Of a DNA stretch of 64,000 nt, positions 1 through 7,448 are shown in pieces. Made by a program: the position numbers and the translations under genes. How positions within the stretch are numbered: position 1 is the first letter of the stretch; every line of letters starts with the position of its first letter. The notes beneath the pieces were generated by a model. That model ran no database searches. It saw only the letters and a list, made by a program, of their open reading frames with translations, and had not been told where the DNA came from. The DNA comes from Blautia_A ammoniilytica (GTDB taxonomy: Bacteria > Bacillota > Clostridia > Lachnospirales > Lachnospiraceae), in contig NZ_JAOQJL010000008.1 in assembly GCF_025566965.1 (NCBI RefSeq), positions 59,920 to 123,919 on the forward strand, written 5' to 3'.

Positions 1-657
1 GATTATCATCTGGAGCCGGGGCCAACTCAGAATCTGATTGATTTCTGTATGAATCATCAGCTTTCCATGACAAATCTTCTTCTGCTTGGTATTCGTACTT
101 ATCTGTCTAAGGTTAATAATGGACAGGAGGATATTACCATCCAGAATTTTATATCCAGACGTTCTACCCATGAAGAGTGGACCTCTGGCGGAAGCAGGAC
201 GATTATGTTTCCGTGCAGAACGGTGATCTCATCTGAAACAGATTTTCTTTCTGCTGCTTATGAAATCCAGAATATACAGAACCGTATTTATATGCATAGC
301 AATTACGATCCTGAACTTATTATGGAAGAACTGCGAAAAAGATATCATACACCGGAGCATACCAGTTATGAAAGCTTCTATCTGACTTATCAGCCAATGC
401 CGGTAAAGGTAGAAAATGAAATGCTGGGAGTTGTCCGCCAACATGCCAAATGGTTTGCCAATGGTGCAGCAACCAAGAAAATATATTTGACCGTATCCCA
501 TACAGAGGATGGTGGAATGAATTTTTCCTATCATTATCAAACAGCACACCTGGAAGAACATGATATGGAACTTCTCTATTATTATATGATGCGGATTTTG
601 TTTAAAGGAATTGCAGAACCGGATATGAGTCTTGGTGAGATCATGGAACAAGTCTGA
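1..657 (+). CDS. Condensation-domain-like acyltransferase, 3' part only
   Basis: The reading frame is open from base 1, so the gene begins left of the window; 218 C-terminal residues are seen. The pattern fits the C-terminal half of an NRPS-type condensation domain (chloramphenicol acetyltransferase fold): a helical segment with MTNLLLLGIRTYL, a strand region with FISRRSTHEEW, and a final sheet around LTVSHTEDGGMNFSYHYQ followed by the usual last helices. The catalytic HHxxxDG motif would lie upstream and cannot be checked. It precedes a free-standing acyl carrier protein and an AMP-forming ligase on the same strand, so it probably joins a carrier-bound acyl or aminoacyl group to an amine or alcohol. 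Family assignment rests on pattern only; the product is unknown. Confidence 0.6.
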   Translation, partial: DYHLEPGPTQNLIDFCMNHQLSMTNLLLLGIRTYLSKVNNGQEDITIQNFISRRSTHEEWTSGGSRTIMFPCRTVISSETDFLSAAYEIQNIQNRIYMHSNYDPELIMEELRKRYHTPEHTSYESFYLTYQPMPVKVENEMLGVVRQHAKWFANGAATKKIYLTVSHTEDGGMNFSYHYQTAHLEEHDMELLYYYMMRILFKGIAEPDMSLGEIMEQV

Positions 658-683
658 AAGTTATTTTGATGACTGTCTGAATA

Positions 684-736
684 ATATAAAAAGCATTTGA
701 CAAGGCAAAAATATAAAAGGCATTTGGCAGGACAAA
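684..736. repeat. Imperfect 26-bp direct repeat upstream of the ACP gene
   Basis: Two copies starting at 684 and 711 (period 27) share about 22 of 26 bases, both built around ATATAAAA-GCATTTG-CA. They lie in the 125-bp gap between the condensation gene and the carrier protein gene. They could be a regulator site or simply a small duplication; no function can be assigned. Confidence 0.4.
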
Positions 737-757
737 TTGGAAATCAAAAAATATAAT
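729..757 (+). promoter_or_regulatory. Possible internal promoter before the ACP gene
   Basis: A perfect -10 box TATAAT (752-757) lies 17 bp after a weak -35 (AGGACA, 729-734). It would start transcription near 764, just ahead of the AGGAGG at 773-778. The -35 matches only four of six positions, so this is tentative. Confidence 0.3.
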
Positions 758-782
758 AGGATTTTACATAACAGGAGGATAG

Positions 783-1019
783 ATGATAATGAATCAGGAA
801 ATGAAATTTAAAAATATCGTGGCACAGTATAGCAATGTGGCACCGGAAGAAATAACAAATAATATGAGATTCCGTGAGGATTTGGGATTCAGCTCTTTGG
901 ATTTTATGTCTTTTTTAGGTGAACTTGAGGACACATTTGATATTGAGCTTGAAGAGAGCGAAGTAATGAAAATCGTAACCATTGGAGAAGCACTTGAATT
1001 ACTGGAAAACTTTCAGTAG
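783..1019 (+). CDS. Free-standing acyl carrier protein
   Basis: This 78-residue acidic protein has the carrier-protein fold pattern. The phosphopantetheine site is in DLGFSSLDFM, with Ser38 as the expected attachment residue in place of the usual DSL motif, and a helix-2 ELEDTFDIELE segment typical of ACP/DltC-like carriers. It would shuttle acyl or aminoacyl groups as thioesters between the ligase encoded 47 bp downstream and the condensation enzyme upstream. The start is either the ATG at 783 or at 789; AGGAGG at 773-778 gives 4 or 10 bases of spacing, so both are possible. The divergent sequence and the neighbours argue against it being the housekeeping fatty-acid AcpP. Confidence 0.85.
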   Translation: MIMNQEMKFKNIVAQYSNVAPEEITNNMRFREDLGFSSLDFMSFLGELEDTFDIELEESEVMKIVTIGEALELLENFQ

Positions 1020-1066
1020 GAAGAGGTGTAGATCAGCACCTGTTTAAAGCAGGCACTAGGGAGAAA

Positions 1067-2617
1067 ATGGATATGCTGGTTAGAGATATATTAGAAGAAA
1101 GTGTACAGAAATTTGGCAATGTCAATGCTGTAAAATGGCTTAACAGGAAAGAGATTTCAGAGAGAAGCTATTGTGAAATAATGAAAAATGCAGTTTCTGT
1201 GAGAAAAGGTCTTCTTGCAGAGGGCTTTGAGGGAAAACATATTGCATTGATTGGAACCAGTTCCGTAGAGTGGATCGAGAGTTATATTGGAATTATTACA
1301 GGGTGTACTACAGCAGTGCCGCTTGATGCAGCGCTGCCCTGGGAGGATCTGGTGGAGCTGATCAATCGCTCCGATTCCGCAGCTCTTTTTTTAAGTCCGA
1401 AGCACAGACCCTATCTTCAGGCTTTTCTGGAAAATTGTCCAGGTCTTCAGAAGATATGGATACTTCAGGAAAAGGTAGAGGATGCACCGGAAAAAGTATA
1501 CAGTATCAGTGAACTTCGGAATACAGGAAATAATGCCTCTGCAGATGCTGTCTGTCCGGATAAAGAGGATATTGCGACAATTATTTTTACTTCAGGAACA
1601 ACTGGAAAAAGTAAAGGAGTTATGTTGACCCAGAATAATCTGGCTTCCAATGTTGAGGCTGTAAAAATTTCAGCAGAACCGGGTACTGTGATGCTTAGTG
1701 TACTCCCTATTCATCATGCTTTCTGCCTTGTGATGGACTGGCTGAAGGGCTTTTCCCAGGGGGCAACTATTTGTATCAATGATTCTCTGCTTCACATGGT
1801 CAGGAATATGAGCATTTTTGAACCAGACATTATGCTTATGGTACCGATGATGATTGAAACGATTTATAAGAAATTGGCTGCTTCTGACCCATCAATACCC
1901 AAAAAAGTTCTTGCAGAAAAAGTATTCGGGAAAAACCTGCATACAATATTTACCGGTGGCGCACACCTGGACCCATATTATATTGACTGCTTTGCACAAT
2001 ACGGTATTCAGATACTGGAAGGGTATGGAATGTCCGAATGCTCTCCTGTTATCAGTAACAATACACCGGAAAACCATAAGCCGGGTTCTATTGGACAGCC
2101 TCTTGAAAACGTGGAGGTCAGGTTTGATAATGGGGAGATTCTGGTGCGTGGAACAAGTGTTATGAAGGGCTACTATCAAATGCCGGAGGAAACCAAGGAG
2201 ACTCTTAAGGATGGCTGGCTGCATACAGGAGACAAAGGATATATGGATGAGGATGGTTATTTATTCATTAACGGAAGGGTGAAAAACCTGATCATCCTGT
2301 CAAATGGTGAAAATGTTTCTCCGGAAGAGATTGAGAATAAGCTTGCCCTGAATCCTCTTGTAGGCGAAGTGATCGTGACGGGTGAGAAGAATGGACTGAC
2401 AGCCCGGATCTATCCGGAGCAGGCAGTTGTAGAAGCGAAGGCATTGGATGCAGATTCTGTTCAAAGACTGCTTCAGTCATTTTTGGATGAGTACAATCAA
2501 AATCAGCCAACCTATCGCCAGATTACAGGGTTGGTTGTCAGGAAAAATCCATTTATCCGTAACACAACGAAAAAAATCAGAAGACAGGATGTTCTGATCG
2601 ATGAACCTCTTGCATAA
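1067..2617 (+). CDS. AMP-dependent acyl/aminoacyl ligase (ANL superfamily)
   Basis: A 516-residue adenylate-forming enzyme of full family length. The P-loop motif TSGTTGKSKGV is at about 175-185, the A5 motif YGMSE at about 320-324, and the hinge region GWLHTGDKGYMDEDG with Asp389 binding the ribose. The C-terminal catalytic lysine sits in NTTKKIRRQDV near residue 502. It activates a carboxylic acid with ATP and would load it onto the adjacent carrier protein or CoA. The sequence resembles fatty-acyl ligases as much as amino-acid adenylation domains, so the substrate is open. AGGGAG at 1058-1063 fits the second ATG (1073) better than the first (1067). A bidirectional terminator follows the stop codon directly. 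Confidence 0.85.
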   Translation: MDMLVRDILEESVQKFGNVNAVKWLNRKEISERSYCEIMKNAVSVRKGLLAEGFEGKHIALIGTSSVEWIESYIGIITGCTTAVPLDAALPWEDLVELINRSDSAALFLSPKHRPYLQAFLENCPGLQKIWILQEKVEDAPEKVYSISELRNTGNNASADAVCPDKEDIATIIFTSGTTGKSKGVMLTQNNLASNVEAVKISAEPGTVMLSVLPIHHAFCLVMDWLKGFSQGATICINDSLLHMVRNMSIFEPDIMLMVPMMIETIYKKLAASDPSIPKKVLAEKVFGKNLHTIFTGGAHLDPYYIDCFAQYGIQILEGYGMSECSPVISNNTPENHKPGSIGQPLENVEVRFDNGEILVRGTSVMKGYYQMPEETKETLKDGWLHTGDKGYMDEDGYLFINGRVKNLIILSNGENVSPEEIENKLALNPLVGEVIVTGEKNGLTARIYPEQAVVEAKALDADSVQRLLQSFLDEYNQNQPTYRQITGLVVRKNPFIRNTTKKIRRQDVLIDEPLA

Positions 2618-2620
2618 TAA

Positions 2621-2656
2621 AAAAGGCTTTCTGTGCAGCTTACAGAAGGCCTTTTT
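2621..2656. terminator. Bidirectional terminator between ligase and tetR
   Basis: The stem GGCTTTCTGT / ACAGAAGGCC has one G-T wobble pair. An A-run precedes it and a T-run follows it, so it can stop transcription from both convergent genes. Ends are accurate to a few bases. Confidence 0.8.
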
Positions 2657-2662
2657 AATGTC

Positions 2663-3241
2663 CTAGGACAAAAGAGGAAGCATGCCGGATAAAAAAACCT
2701 GGGACAAAATATCTGCGATGGCTTCTGGCTCCAGATCGAACTGATCCCTGGCCCATTTGTGCAGGACTCCAACCGTGCTTCCGATAGCACAGGTGATCAC
2801 ATAAGAAATTTCTTCCCTTGTGTGTTCATTTGGACTGGAATTGGATGTAGTATCCGTCACATAGTGATGGAGCATAGTCAGCATTTTTTCAAACAGATCA
2901 TTGCCATGAGGTGTGCTCAGAAGTCCTGCAAGAAAAGGATTTTCTATAGTGTACCGACAGATTGAAAGAAAATAGGAGCGACAGATATCCAGGTCATTCC
3001 GGGGATGGAATTTCTCCATCATGGAAAAAACATCATGGATTGTTTTCTCTTCAACAGCAGCTACCAGCGAGGGGATATCCTGGTAATGATTATAAAAGGT
3101 GCTTCTGGCAATACCTGCAGCTTTGATGATGTCAGATACTGTGATTTTGTCAGGGGCTTTTTCACGGGATAGTTTAAAAAAAGCACCTAAGATAGCTTCA
3201 TCAGCTACATAAAATCTTTCGTCAGAATCCGGCTTCTGCAT
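2663..3241 (-). CDS. TetR/AcrR family transcriptional regulator
   Basis: This 192-residue protein has an N-terminal TetR DNA-binding domain: the helix-turn-helix ITVSDIIKAAGIARSTFYNH lies at residues 33-52, including the family hallmark STFYNHYQD. The C-terminal ligand and dimerisation domain is not assignable to a subfamily (it ends with a TetR_C-like helical region rich in hydrophobics). It is convergent with the condensation-ACP-ligase genes and probably regulates them, or a nearby gene, in response to a small molecule; that role is inferred from position only. It has its own sigma-A promoter at 3302-3330. Confidence 0.85.
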   Translation of the reverse strand: MQKPDSDERFYVADEAILGAFFKLSREKAPDKITVSDIIKAAGIARSTFYNHYQDIPSLVAAVEEKTIHDVFSMMEKFHPRNDLDICRSYFLSICRYTIENPFLAGLLSTPHGNDLFEKMLTMLHHYVTDTTSNSSPNEHTREEISYVITCAIGSTVGVLHKWARDQFDLEPEAIADILSQVFLSGMLPLLS

Positions 3242-3301
3242 GGGTATACACTCCCTCTCTCTTTCAATTGTTTAAATAAGAATGATTACTAATTTAGAAG
3301 A

Positions 3302-3330
3302 ATTATAAAACACCTTCAAGTACTTGTCAA
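3302..3330 (-). promoter_or_regulatory. Consensus sigma-A promoter of the tetR gene
   Basis: Read on the - strand: TTGACA (3325-3330), 17-bp spacer, TATAAT (3302-3307). Both hexamers are perfect. The start codon lies about 60 bp downstream; autorepression could act in the intervening AT-rich stretch, but no clear palindrome was found there. Confidence 0.85.
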
Positions 3331-3364
3331 TAGCAGCTGTTACAAGTAAAGAAATGCCAGTTAA

Positions 3365-3601
3365 GAGAAGAGTTTTTATGTATGGAATATCGATCCGAAT
3401 AATAAATGTATTGATCTGGCTGCATATAAAGAAGGATGTGAGTTGGCTGAAACACTGTCCGTGTTGGAGATTACTGCAAAAGGAGATTACGAAGATTTTT
3501 GTGGTGAACCTCTTGGCATATGCGGTCCATATTACTATAGCGAAACTTTTGATGATGAATTGAATTTCGCACGAGATGCATATAAACTTCTTAGCATATA
3601 A
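3365..3601 (+). pseudogene. Gene fragment of unknown family (no start codon)
   Basis: A 78-codon open frame with protein-like composition ends at TAA 3599-3601 but has no start codon and no ribosome binding site; an in-frame stop lies just upstream. It reads like the C-terminus of a globular protein (for example KGDYEDFCGEPLGICGPYYY). The family was not recognised. It is interpreted as the tail of a deleted gene. Confidence 0.45.
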
Positions 3602-3677
3602 TTTCTGTCAAAAACTTATCATTGAAATTAATCCATTAGCAAAGTCCATGCACCTGGAGCCAAGGAAGTTTTGGTAG

Positions 3678-3773
3678 CATATTACGGAATATAGAATATC
3701 TACTGAAGAAAAAGACACTCTTGTGGCTGCCGTGGCAAACGAATTAAAAAATATTCTGGCAAAATCAAGTTAA
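3678..3773 (+). pseudogene. Second short gene remnant before vapB
   Basis: An open stretch of 31 codons (…ISTEEKDTLVAAVANELKN…) ends at TAA 3771-3773, with no start codon or ribosome binding site. It looks like the C-terminal helix of another lost gene. With the fragment at 3365-3601 it makes up the 600-bp gap between tetR and vapB. Confidence 0.3.
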
Positions 3774-3799
3774 AATATACCTATGCTCAAAAGATTCTC

Positions 3800-3829
3800 T
3801 TGACCGTGATATATATCACGGTATATACT
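3800..3829 (+). promoter_or_regulatory. vapBC promoter
   Basis: -35 TTGACC (3800-3805), 18-bp spacer, -10 TATACT (3824-3829). AGGAGG follows at 3841-3846, nine bases before the vapB ATG. The spacer contains the operator listed separately. Confidence 0.75.
3803..3822. promoter_or_regulatory. Perfect 20-bp palindromic operator of vapBC
   Basis: ACCGTGATAT followed directly by ATATCACGGT is a perfect inverted repeat, placed across the -35 end and the spacer of the vapBC promoter. VapB-VapC complexes are known to repress their own promoters by binding palindromes, so this is the obvious autoregulatory site. Confidence 0.75.
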
Positions 3830-3855
3830 ATTCATAGAAGAGGAGGTGCTTTACT

Positions 3856-4086
3856 ATGATGACAGCAAAATTATTTGAAAATGGCAGAAGTCAGGCTGTG
3901 AGGCTTCCTAAAGAATGCCAGTTTGCAGGAGACGAAGTGGCTGTAAATAAGATTGGAGATATTGTTATCTTAATGCCACAAAATAATAAATGGTCTGGTT
4001 TTTTAAGCAGCTTTGATATGTTCTCAAATGATTTTATGGAAGAGGGAAGGGAACAGCCAAAAGAACAGGAGCGAGAATCTTTATGA
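3856..4086 (+). CDS. vapB: VapB-type antitoxin (AbrB/MazE fold)
   Basis: A 76-residue protein that begins with the VapB swapped-hairpin signature KLFENGRSQAVRLPKE and continues with a GDEV strand. The C-terminal half, hydrophobic then charged (LSSFDMFSNDFMEEGREQPKE), is the usual toxin-binding tail. It neutralises the VapC RNase encoded next and represses the operon through its DNA-binding N-terminus. It overlaps vapC by ATGA, so the two are translationally coupled. A second ATG follows the first directly; AGGAGG at nine bases supports 3856. Confidence 0.9.
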   Translation: MMTAKLFENGRSQAVRLPKECQFAGDEVAVNKIGDIVILMPQNNKWSGFLSSFDMFSNDFMEEGREQPKEQERESL

Positions 4087-4487
4087 AGTATATGCTGGAT
4101 ACAAATATTTGTATTTATGCAATAAAAAATAAACCGCCAGAAGTAATTCGTAATTTTCTACGTCATGATCCGGATGATATGTGTATTTCTTCTATCACAT
4201 ATGGAGAGCTGATGCATGGTGTTGAAAAAAGCCAGGCAGTAGAGAAGAATCGAATTGCAATGTCACTTTTTCTATCCCCAATTACCATTTTGGATTTTGA
4301 TAGCTATGCTGCAGAAGAATATGGGAAAATCCTGGCAAATCTGGAAAGAAAAGGAACTCCGATTGGACCATTGGATATGCAGATTGCAGGTCATGCAAAA
4401 TCAGAAGGGCTTACGGTGGTGACTAATAATACAAGAGAGTTTTATAGAATTGAGGGATTAGCGGTAGAAGATTGGACTAAAGAATAA
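4083..4487 (+). CDS. vapC: VapC toxin, PIN-domain RNase
   Basis: A 134-residue PIN-domain protein. The acidic metal-binding residues are visible: Asp6 in MLDTN, Glu42 in TYGELMHGVE, and Asp98 in IGPLDMQIAGHA. The fourth position is in VVTNNTREF, where the common aspartate is replaced by asparagine, as in many VapC proteins. Family members cut tRNAs or 23S rRNA; the target here cannot be told. It is translated from an ATG overlapping the vapB stop and followed by a terminator 15 bp after its stop codon. Confidence 0.9.
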   Translation: MKYMLDTNICIYAIKNKPPEVIRNFLRHDPDDMCISSITYGELMHGVEKSQAVEKNRIAMSLFLSPITILDFDSYAAEEYGKILANLERKGTPIGPLDMQIAGHAKSEGLTVVTNNTREFYRIEGLAVEDWTKE

Positions 4488-4501
4488 AACATGAAAAGCT
4501 G

Positions 4502-4528
4502 AAAGCTCTGCTTAGTGCAGGGCTTTTT
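4502..4528 (+). terminator. Rho-independent terminator of vapBC
   Basis: Stem AAAGCTCTGC / GCAGGGCTTT with a single wobble pair and a five-base loop, followed by a T-run. Confidence 0.8.
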
Positions 4529-4571
4529 CCGCCGAAAATCCTCATGATTTTTCCGAATAAAAATTATATAC

Positions 4572-4600
4572 TTGAACTTCTAAGCGTTTCTGTTTATAAT
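4572..4600 (+). promoter_or_regulatory. Strong promoter 270 bp upstream of the radical SAM gene
   Basis: TTGAAC (4572-4577), 17-bp spacer, TATAAT (4595-4600). The expected start is near 4607, leaving a leader of about 260 nt before the first coding gene at 4868. Confidence 0.7.
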
Positions 4601-4606
4601 AAAAAC

Positions 4607-4748
4607 ACTGTTAATGGTCCTGTTTTCCGGTATCAAAATGGTCTCACGCATTTCCAGATGCTGAGGTTATTTTTTTGCTTGAAAATAGAAAAAGTGACCA
4701 AATGCATTTTTAGCCAAAAAACAGGCTTAAAAGTGCCCCTCTGTTTTT
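4607..4748 (+). ncRNA. Candidate small RNA or attenuated leader
   Basis: The stretch runs from the expected start of the promoter at 4572-4600 to a terminator-like hairpin (AAAAACAG at 4717-4724, CTGTTTTT at 4741-4748, ending in Ts). No ribosome binding site with a convincing frame lies within it. It could be an independent RNA of about 140 nt or a leader that attenuates the downstream radical SAM operon. It matches no RNA family I recognise. The remaining 4749-4867 shows no further clear feature. Confidence 0.3.
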
Positions 4749-4867
4749 CCGGTTTTTCGACCTGACAGACAGATTTTTGAGTTCTAAAACGCATATTACA
4801 GAAATCTGAATTTCCTAGAAATTCATTGCCTTATTGTTGTATATGCACAATTATCGAAAGGAATAGT

Positions 4868-6757
4868 ATGAGAAAATTAGCACTTAGTGACGAAATATTG
4901 CTTAGTGTTGACAAAGCAGCCCGCTATATCGGCGGAGAAGTCAACTCTGTTATGAAAATGGATGAGGATGGGAATATTGATCCCAACGTGAAGGTACGTG
5001 TGGCATTTGATTTCCCGGATGTGTATGAGATTGGAATGTCCAATTTAGGTATGATGCTTTTGTACAACATGTTTAATGAGAGGGAAGATGTATGGTGTGA
5101 GCGTGTTTTTTCTCCATGGATGGACCTGGATAAGGTGATGCGTGAGAAAAATATTCCGCTGTTTGCACTGGAGTCCCAGGACCCTATCCGTCAGTTCGAT
5201 TTTCTGTGTATTACCTTAGGATATGAGATGTGCTACACCAACGTATTGCAGACCCTGGATTTGTCTCATATACCATTGCTGGCCAAAGACAGAGATGATT
5301 CATGTCCCATCGTTGTAGGCGGCGGTGCATGTGCCTACAATCCGGAACCACTGGCTGCCTTTTTTGACCTTTTTTATATTGGTGAAGGTGAAACGGTTTA
5401 TGATGCGTTGTTTGACGCATATAAGGCAAATAAAGCTGCAGGGGGATCCAGGGAAGACTTTTTACTTCTTGCGGCACAGATCCCCGGGATTTATGTTCCG
5501 GCATTTTATGATGTGACTTATCATGAAGATGGCACCATTGCTTCCTTTGAGCCGAACCGGGCAGAAGCACCCAGAGTCATTCAGAAGCAGCTGATCATAG
5601 ATATGGAAAAAGGCTACCGCTCCATTAAAAAACCGGTTGTTCCATTTATTAAGGCAACACAGGACAGAGTGACGCTGGAAATACAAAGAGGATGTATCCG
5701 TGGATGCAGATTCTGTCAGGCTGGAATGATCTATCGACCAACCCGTGAGCGGGATATCCAGACTTTGAAGGATTCAGCCAGAGAGATGCTGGAAAGCACT
5801 GGACATGAGGAGATTTCCTTAAGTTCTTTAAGTTCCAGTGACTATTCACATCTTCCGGAGCTGGTGAATTTCCTGATTGATGAATTTAAAGAAAAGTGTG
5901 TGAATATTTCCCTGCCGTCTCTTAGGATCGACGCATTTGCACTGGATGTTATGAGTAAGGTACAGGACATTAAGAAAAGCAGTCTGACATTTGCCCCTGA
6001 AGCCGGATCACAACGACTTCGTAACGTGATCAATAAAGGACTTACAGAAGAGAATATCATGCAGGGTGCAGCAGATGCCTTTCTTGGCGGCTGGAATAAA
6101 GTTAAATTATATTTCATGCTTGGGCTGCCTACCGAGACAGAAGAAGATATGAAAGGGATCGCACATCTTGCTGAGAAGATTGCAGAGGAATATTATGATC
6201 TGATTCCAAAGGAAAAACGCCATGGCAAGATTCAGATCAACGTGAGTACATCTTTCTTTGTTCCCAAGCCATTTACTCCATTCCAATGGGCTGGAATGTA
6301 TACAGAGCAAGATTTTATTGACAAGGCAAAAGTAGTAAAGGACGAGATCCGTGCACAGCTGAATCAGAGAAGTATCCGTTATAACTGGCATGAGCCGGAT
6401 GTGACTGTACTGGAAGGCTTTCTTGCAAGAGGAGACCGGCGTGCATCACAAGTAATCCTGAAAGCATATGAAAAGGGTGCGATTTATGATGCCTGGTCTG
6501 AATCCTTTGATTATAATATATGGAAGGAAGCTTTTGCAGAAACAGGAGTGAATATTGATTTTTATACATTACGGGAGCGGAGTACTGATGAAATCCTGCC
6601 CTGGGATTTTATTGATGCAGGTGTTAAGAAGAAATTCCTGATCCGCGAATGGGAGCAGGCACATAAAGAAATTGTAACACCAAACTGCAGGCAGAAATGT
6701 TCCGGCTGCGGAGCCGCTGGTTATAAAGGAGGTGTGTGTCTTGAAAGTAAGAATTAA
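4868..6757 (+). CDS. B12-binding-type radical SAM protein (TIGR03960 family)
   Basis: A 629-residue protein. An N-terminal cobalamin-binding-like domain (DVYEIGMSNLGM near 51-62, then VVGGGACAYNPEP near 149-161) is followed by a radical SAM core with the iron-sulfur cysteines C276, C280 and C283 in RGCIRGCRFCQAG. The C-terminus carries a further cysteine-rich tail (CRQKCSGCG…GGVC). The ATG at 4868 with AAAGGA just upstream is preferred over an in-frame ATG 42 bp earlier. Members of this family are usually encoded beside the next gene, often as a fusion, and before RNase G; the pair is thought to modify RNA or ribosomes, but the reaction is not established. It overlaps the next gene by 17 bases. 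Confidence 0.85.
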   Translation: MRKLALSDEILLSVDKAARYIGGEVNSVMKMDEDGNIDPNVKVRVAFDFPDVYEIGMSNLGMMLLYNMFNEREDVWCERVFSPWMDLDKVMREKNIPLFALESQDPIRQFDFLCITLGYEMCYTNVLQTLDLSHIPLLAKDRDDSCPIVVGGGACAYNPEPLAAFFDLFYIGEGETVYDALFDAYKANKAAGGSREDFLLLAAQIPGIYVPAFYDVTYHEDGTIASFEPNRAEAPRVIQKQLIIDMEKGYRSIKKPVVPFIKATQDRVTLEIQRGCIRGCRFCQAGMIYRPTRERDIQTLKDSAREMLESTGHEEISLSSLSSSDYSHLPELVNFLIDEFKEKCVNISLPSLRIDAFALDVMSKVQDIKKSSLTFAPEAGSQRLRNVINKGLTEENIMQGAADAFLGGWNKVKLYFMLGLPTETEEDMKGIAHLAEKIAEEYYDLIPKEKRHGKIQINVSTSFFVPKPFTPFQWAGMYTEQDFIDKAKVVKDEIRAQLNQRSIRYNWHEPDVTVLEGFLARGDRRASQVILKAYEKGAIYDAWSESFDYNIWKEAFAETGVNIDFYTLRERSTDEILPWDFIDAGVKKKFLIREWEQAHKEIVTPNCRQKCSGCGAAGYKGGVCLESKN

Positions 6758-7448
6758 GTTTACAAAAGAAGGCCCTATAAAATTTGTAGGTCATCTGGAC
6801 ACCATGCGCTATTTCCAGAAGGCAATCCGCAGGGCAGGACTTCCGGTGGCATTTTCAGGTGGATACAGTCCTCACATGATTATGTCCTTTGCCGCACCTC
6901 TTGGGGTTGGCGTTGAAAGCCTGGGAGAATATTTTGATCTGGAGCTTACAAAGACCATTCCTACTTCCCAGATCAGGGATCTGTTGGATGCCCAGATGAC
7001 AGAGGGCGTGCATGTGCTCAGTGCAAGAAAAGTGGAAGACGGAAAAGCCGGGAAAGCAATGTCTCTTGTAGCTGCCGCTGATTATTATGTAGTATTTAGA
7101 GAAGGAAAAGAGCCGAAGTGTGTATGGCGTGAGAGAATTCAGGAATTTTTGGCACAGCCTGAGATCCTTATAACAAAGGAAACAAAAAAAGGCACAAAAG
7201 AGGTGGATATCCGTCCATGTATTTACCAGATGGAGCAGCAGGAACAGGGTATATTTATGAAACTGGCATCTGCAAGTTCTAATTACACAAAACCGGAAGC
7301 CGTGATGAACAGTTTTTGCAGCTGGCTGAAAGAAGAAATGTCTGAATTTCCATGGATGGTCAAACGACTGGAAGTATATGCAGATCTTGGTAGTGAAGAT
7401 AACCATCGTTTTGTTACTTTGGAAGCGTTAGGAGAGGAAATTGAGTAA
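6741..7448 (+). CDS. Radical-SAM-associated DUF2344 protein (TIGR03936 family)
   Basis: A 235-residue partner of the preceding radical SAM protein. The family start FTKEGPIKFVGHLDTMRYF and the conserved AFSGGYSPHMIMSFAAPLG are present near the N-terminus. The start is the TTG at 6741: AAGGAGG at 6726-6732 gives eight bases of spacing, while the in-frame GTG at 6732 lies inside that ribosome binding site. In many genomes it is fused to TIGR03960, so the two probably act as one enzyme. The stop overlaps the start of RNase G by eight bases, so the three genes are translationally coupled. Confidence 0.85.
   Translation: MKVRIKFTKEGPIKFVGHLDTMRYFQKAIRRAGLPVAFSGGYSPHMIMSFAAPLGVGVESLGEYFDLELTKTIPTSQIRDLLDAQMTEGVHVLSARKVEDGKAGKAMSLVAAADYYVVFREGKEPKCVWRERIQEFLAQPEILITKETKKGTKEVDIRPCIYQMEQQEQGIFMKLASASSNYTKPEAVMNSFCSWLKEEMSEFPWMVKRLEVYADLGSEDNHRFVTLEALGEEIE

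Noticed and set aside
3324..3563. Start-bearing + strand frame after tetR
   Set aside because: It overlaps the tetR promoter and its translation is not protein-like; the frame at 3365-3601 reads better.
4544..4765. Small + strand gene before the radical SAM gene
   Set aside because: No ribosome binding site, low-complexity composition, and it spans the promoter and hairpin of the leader.
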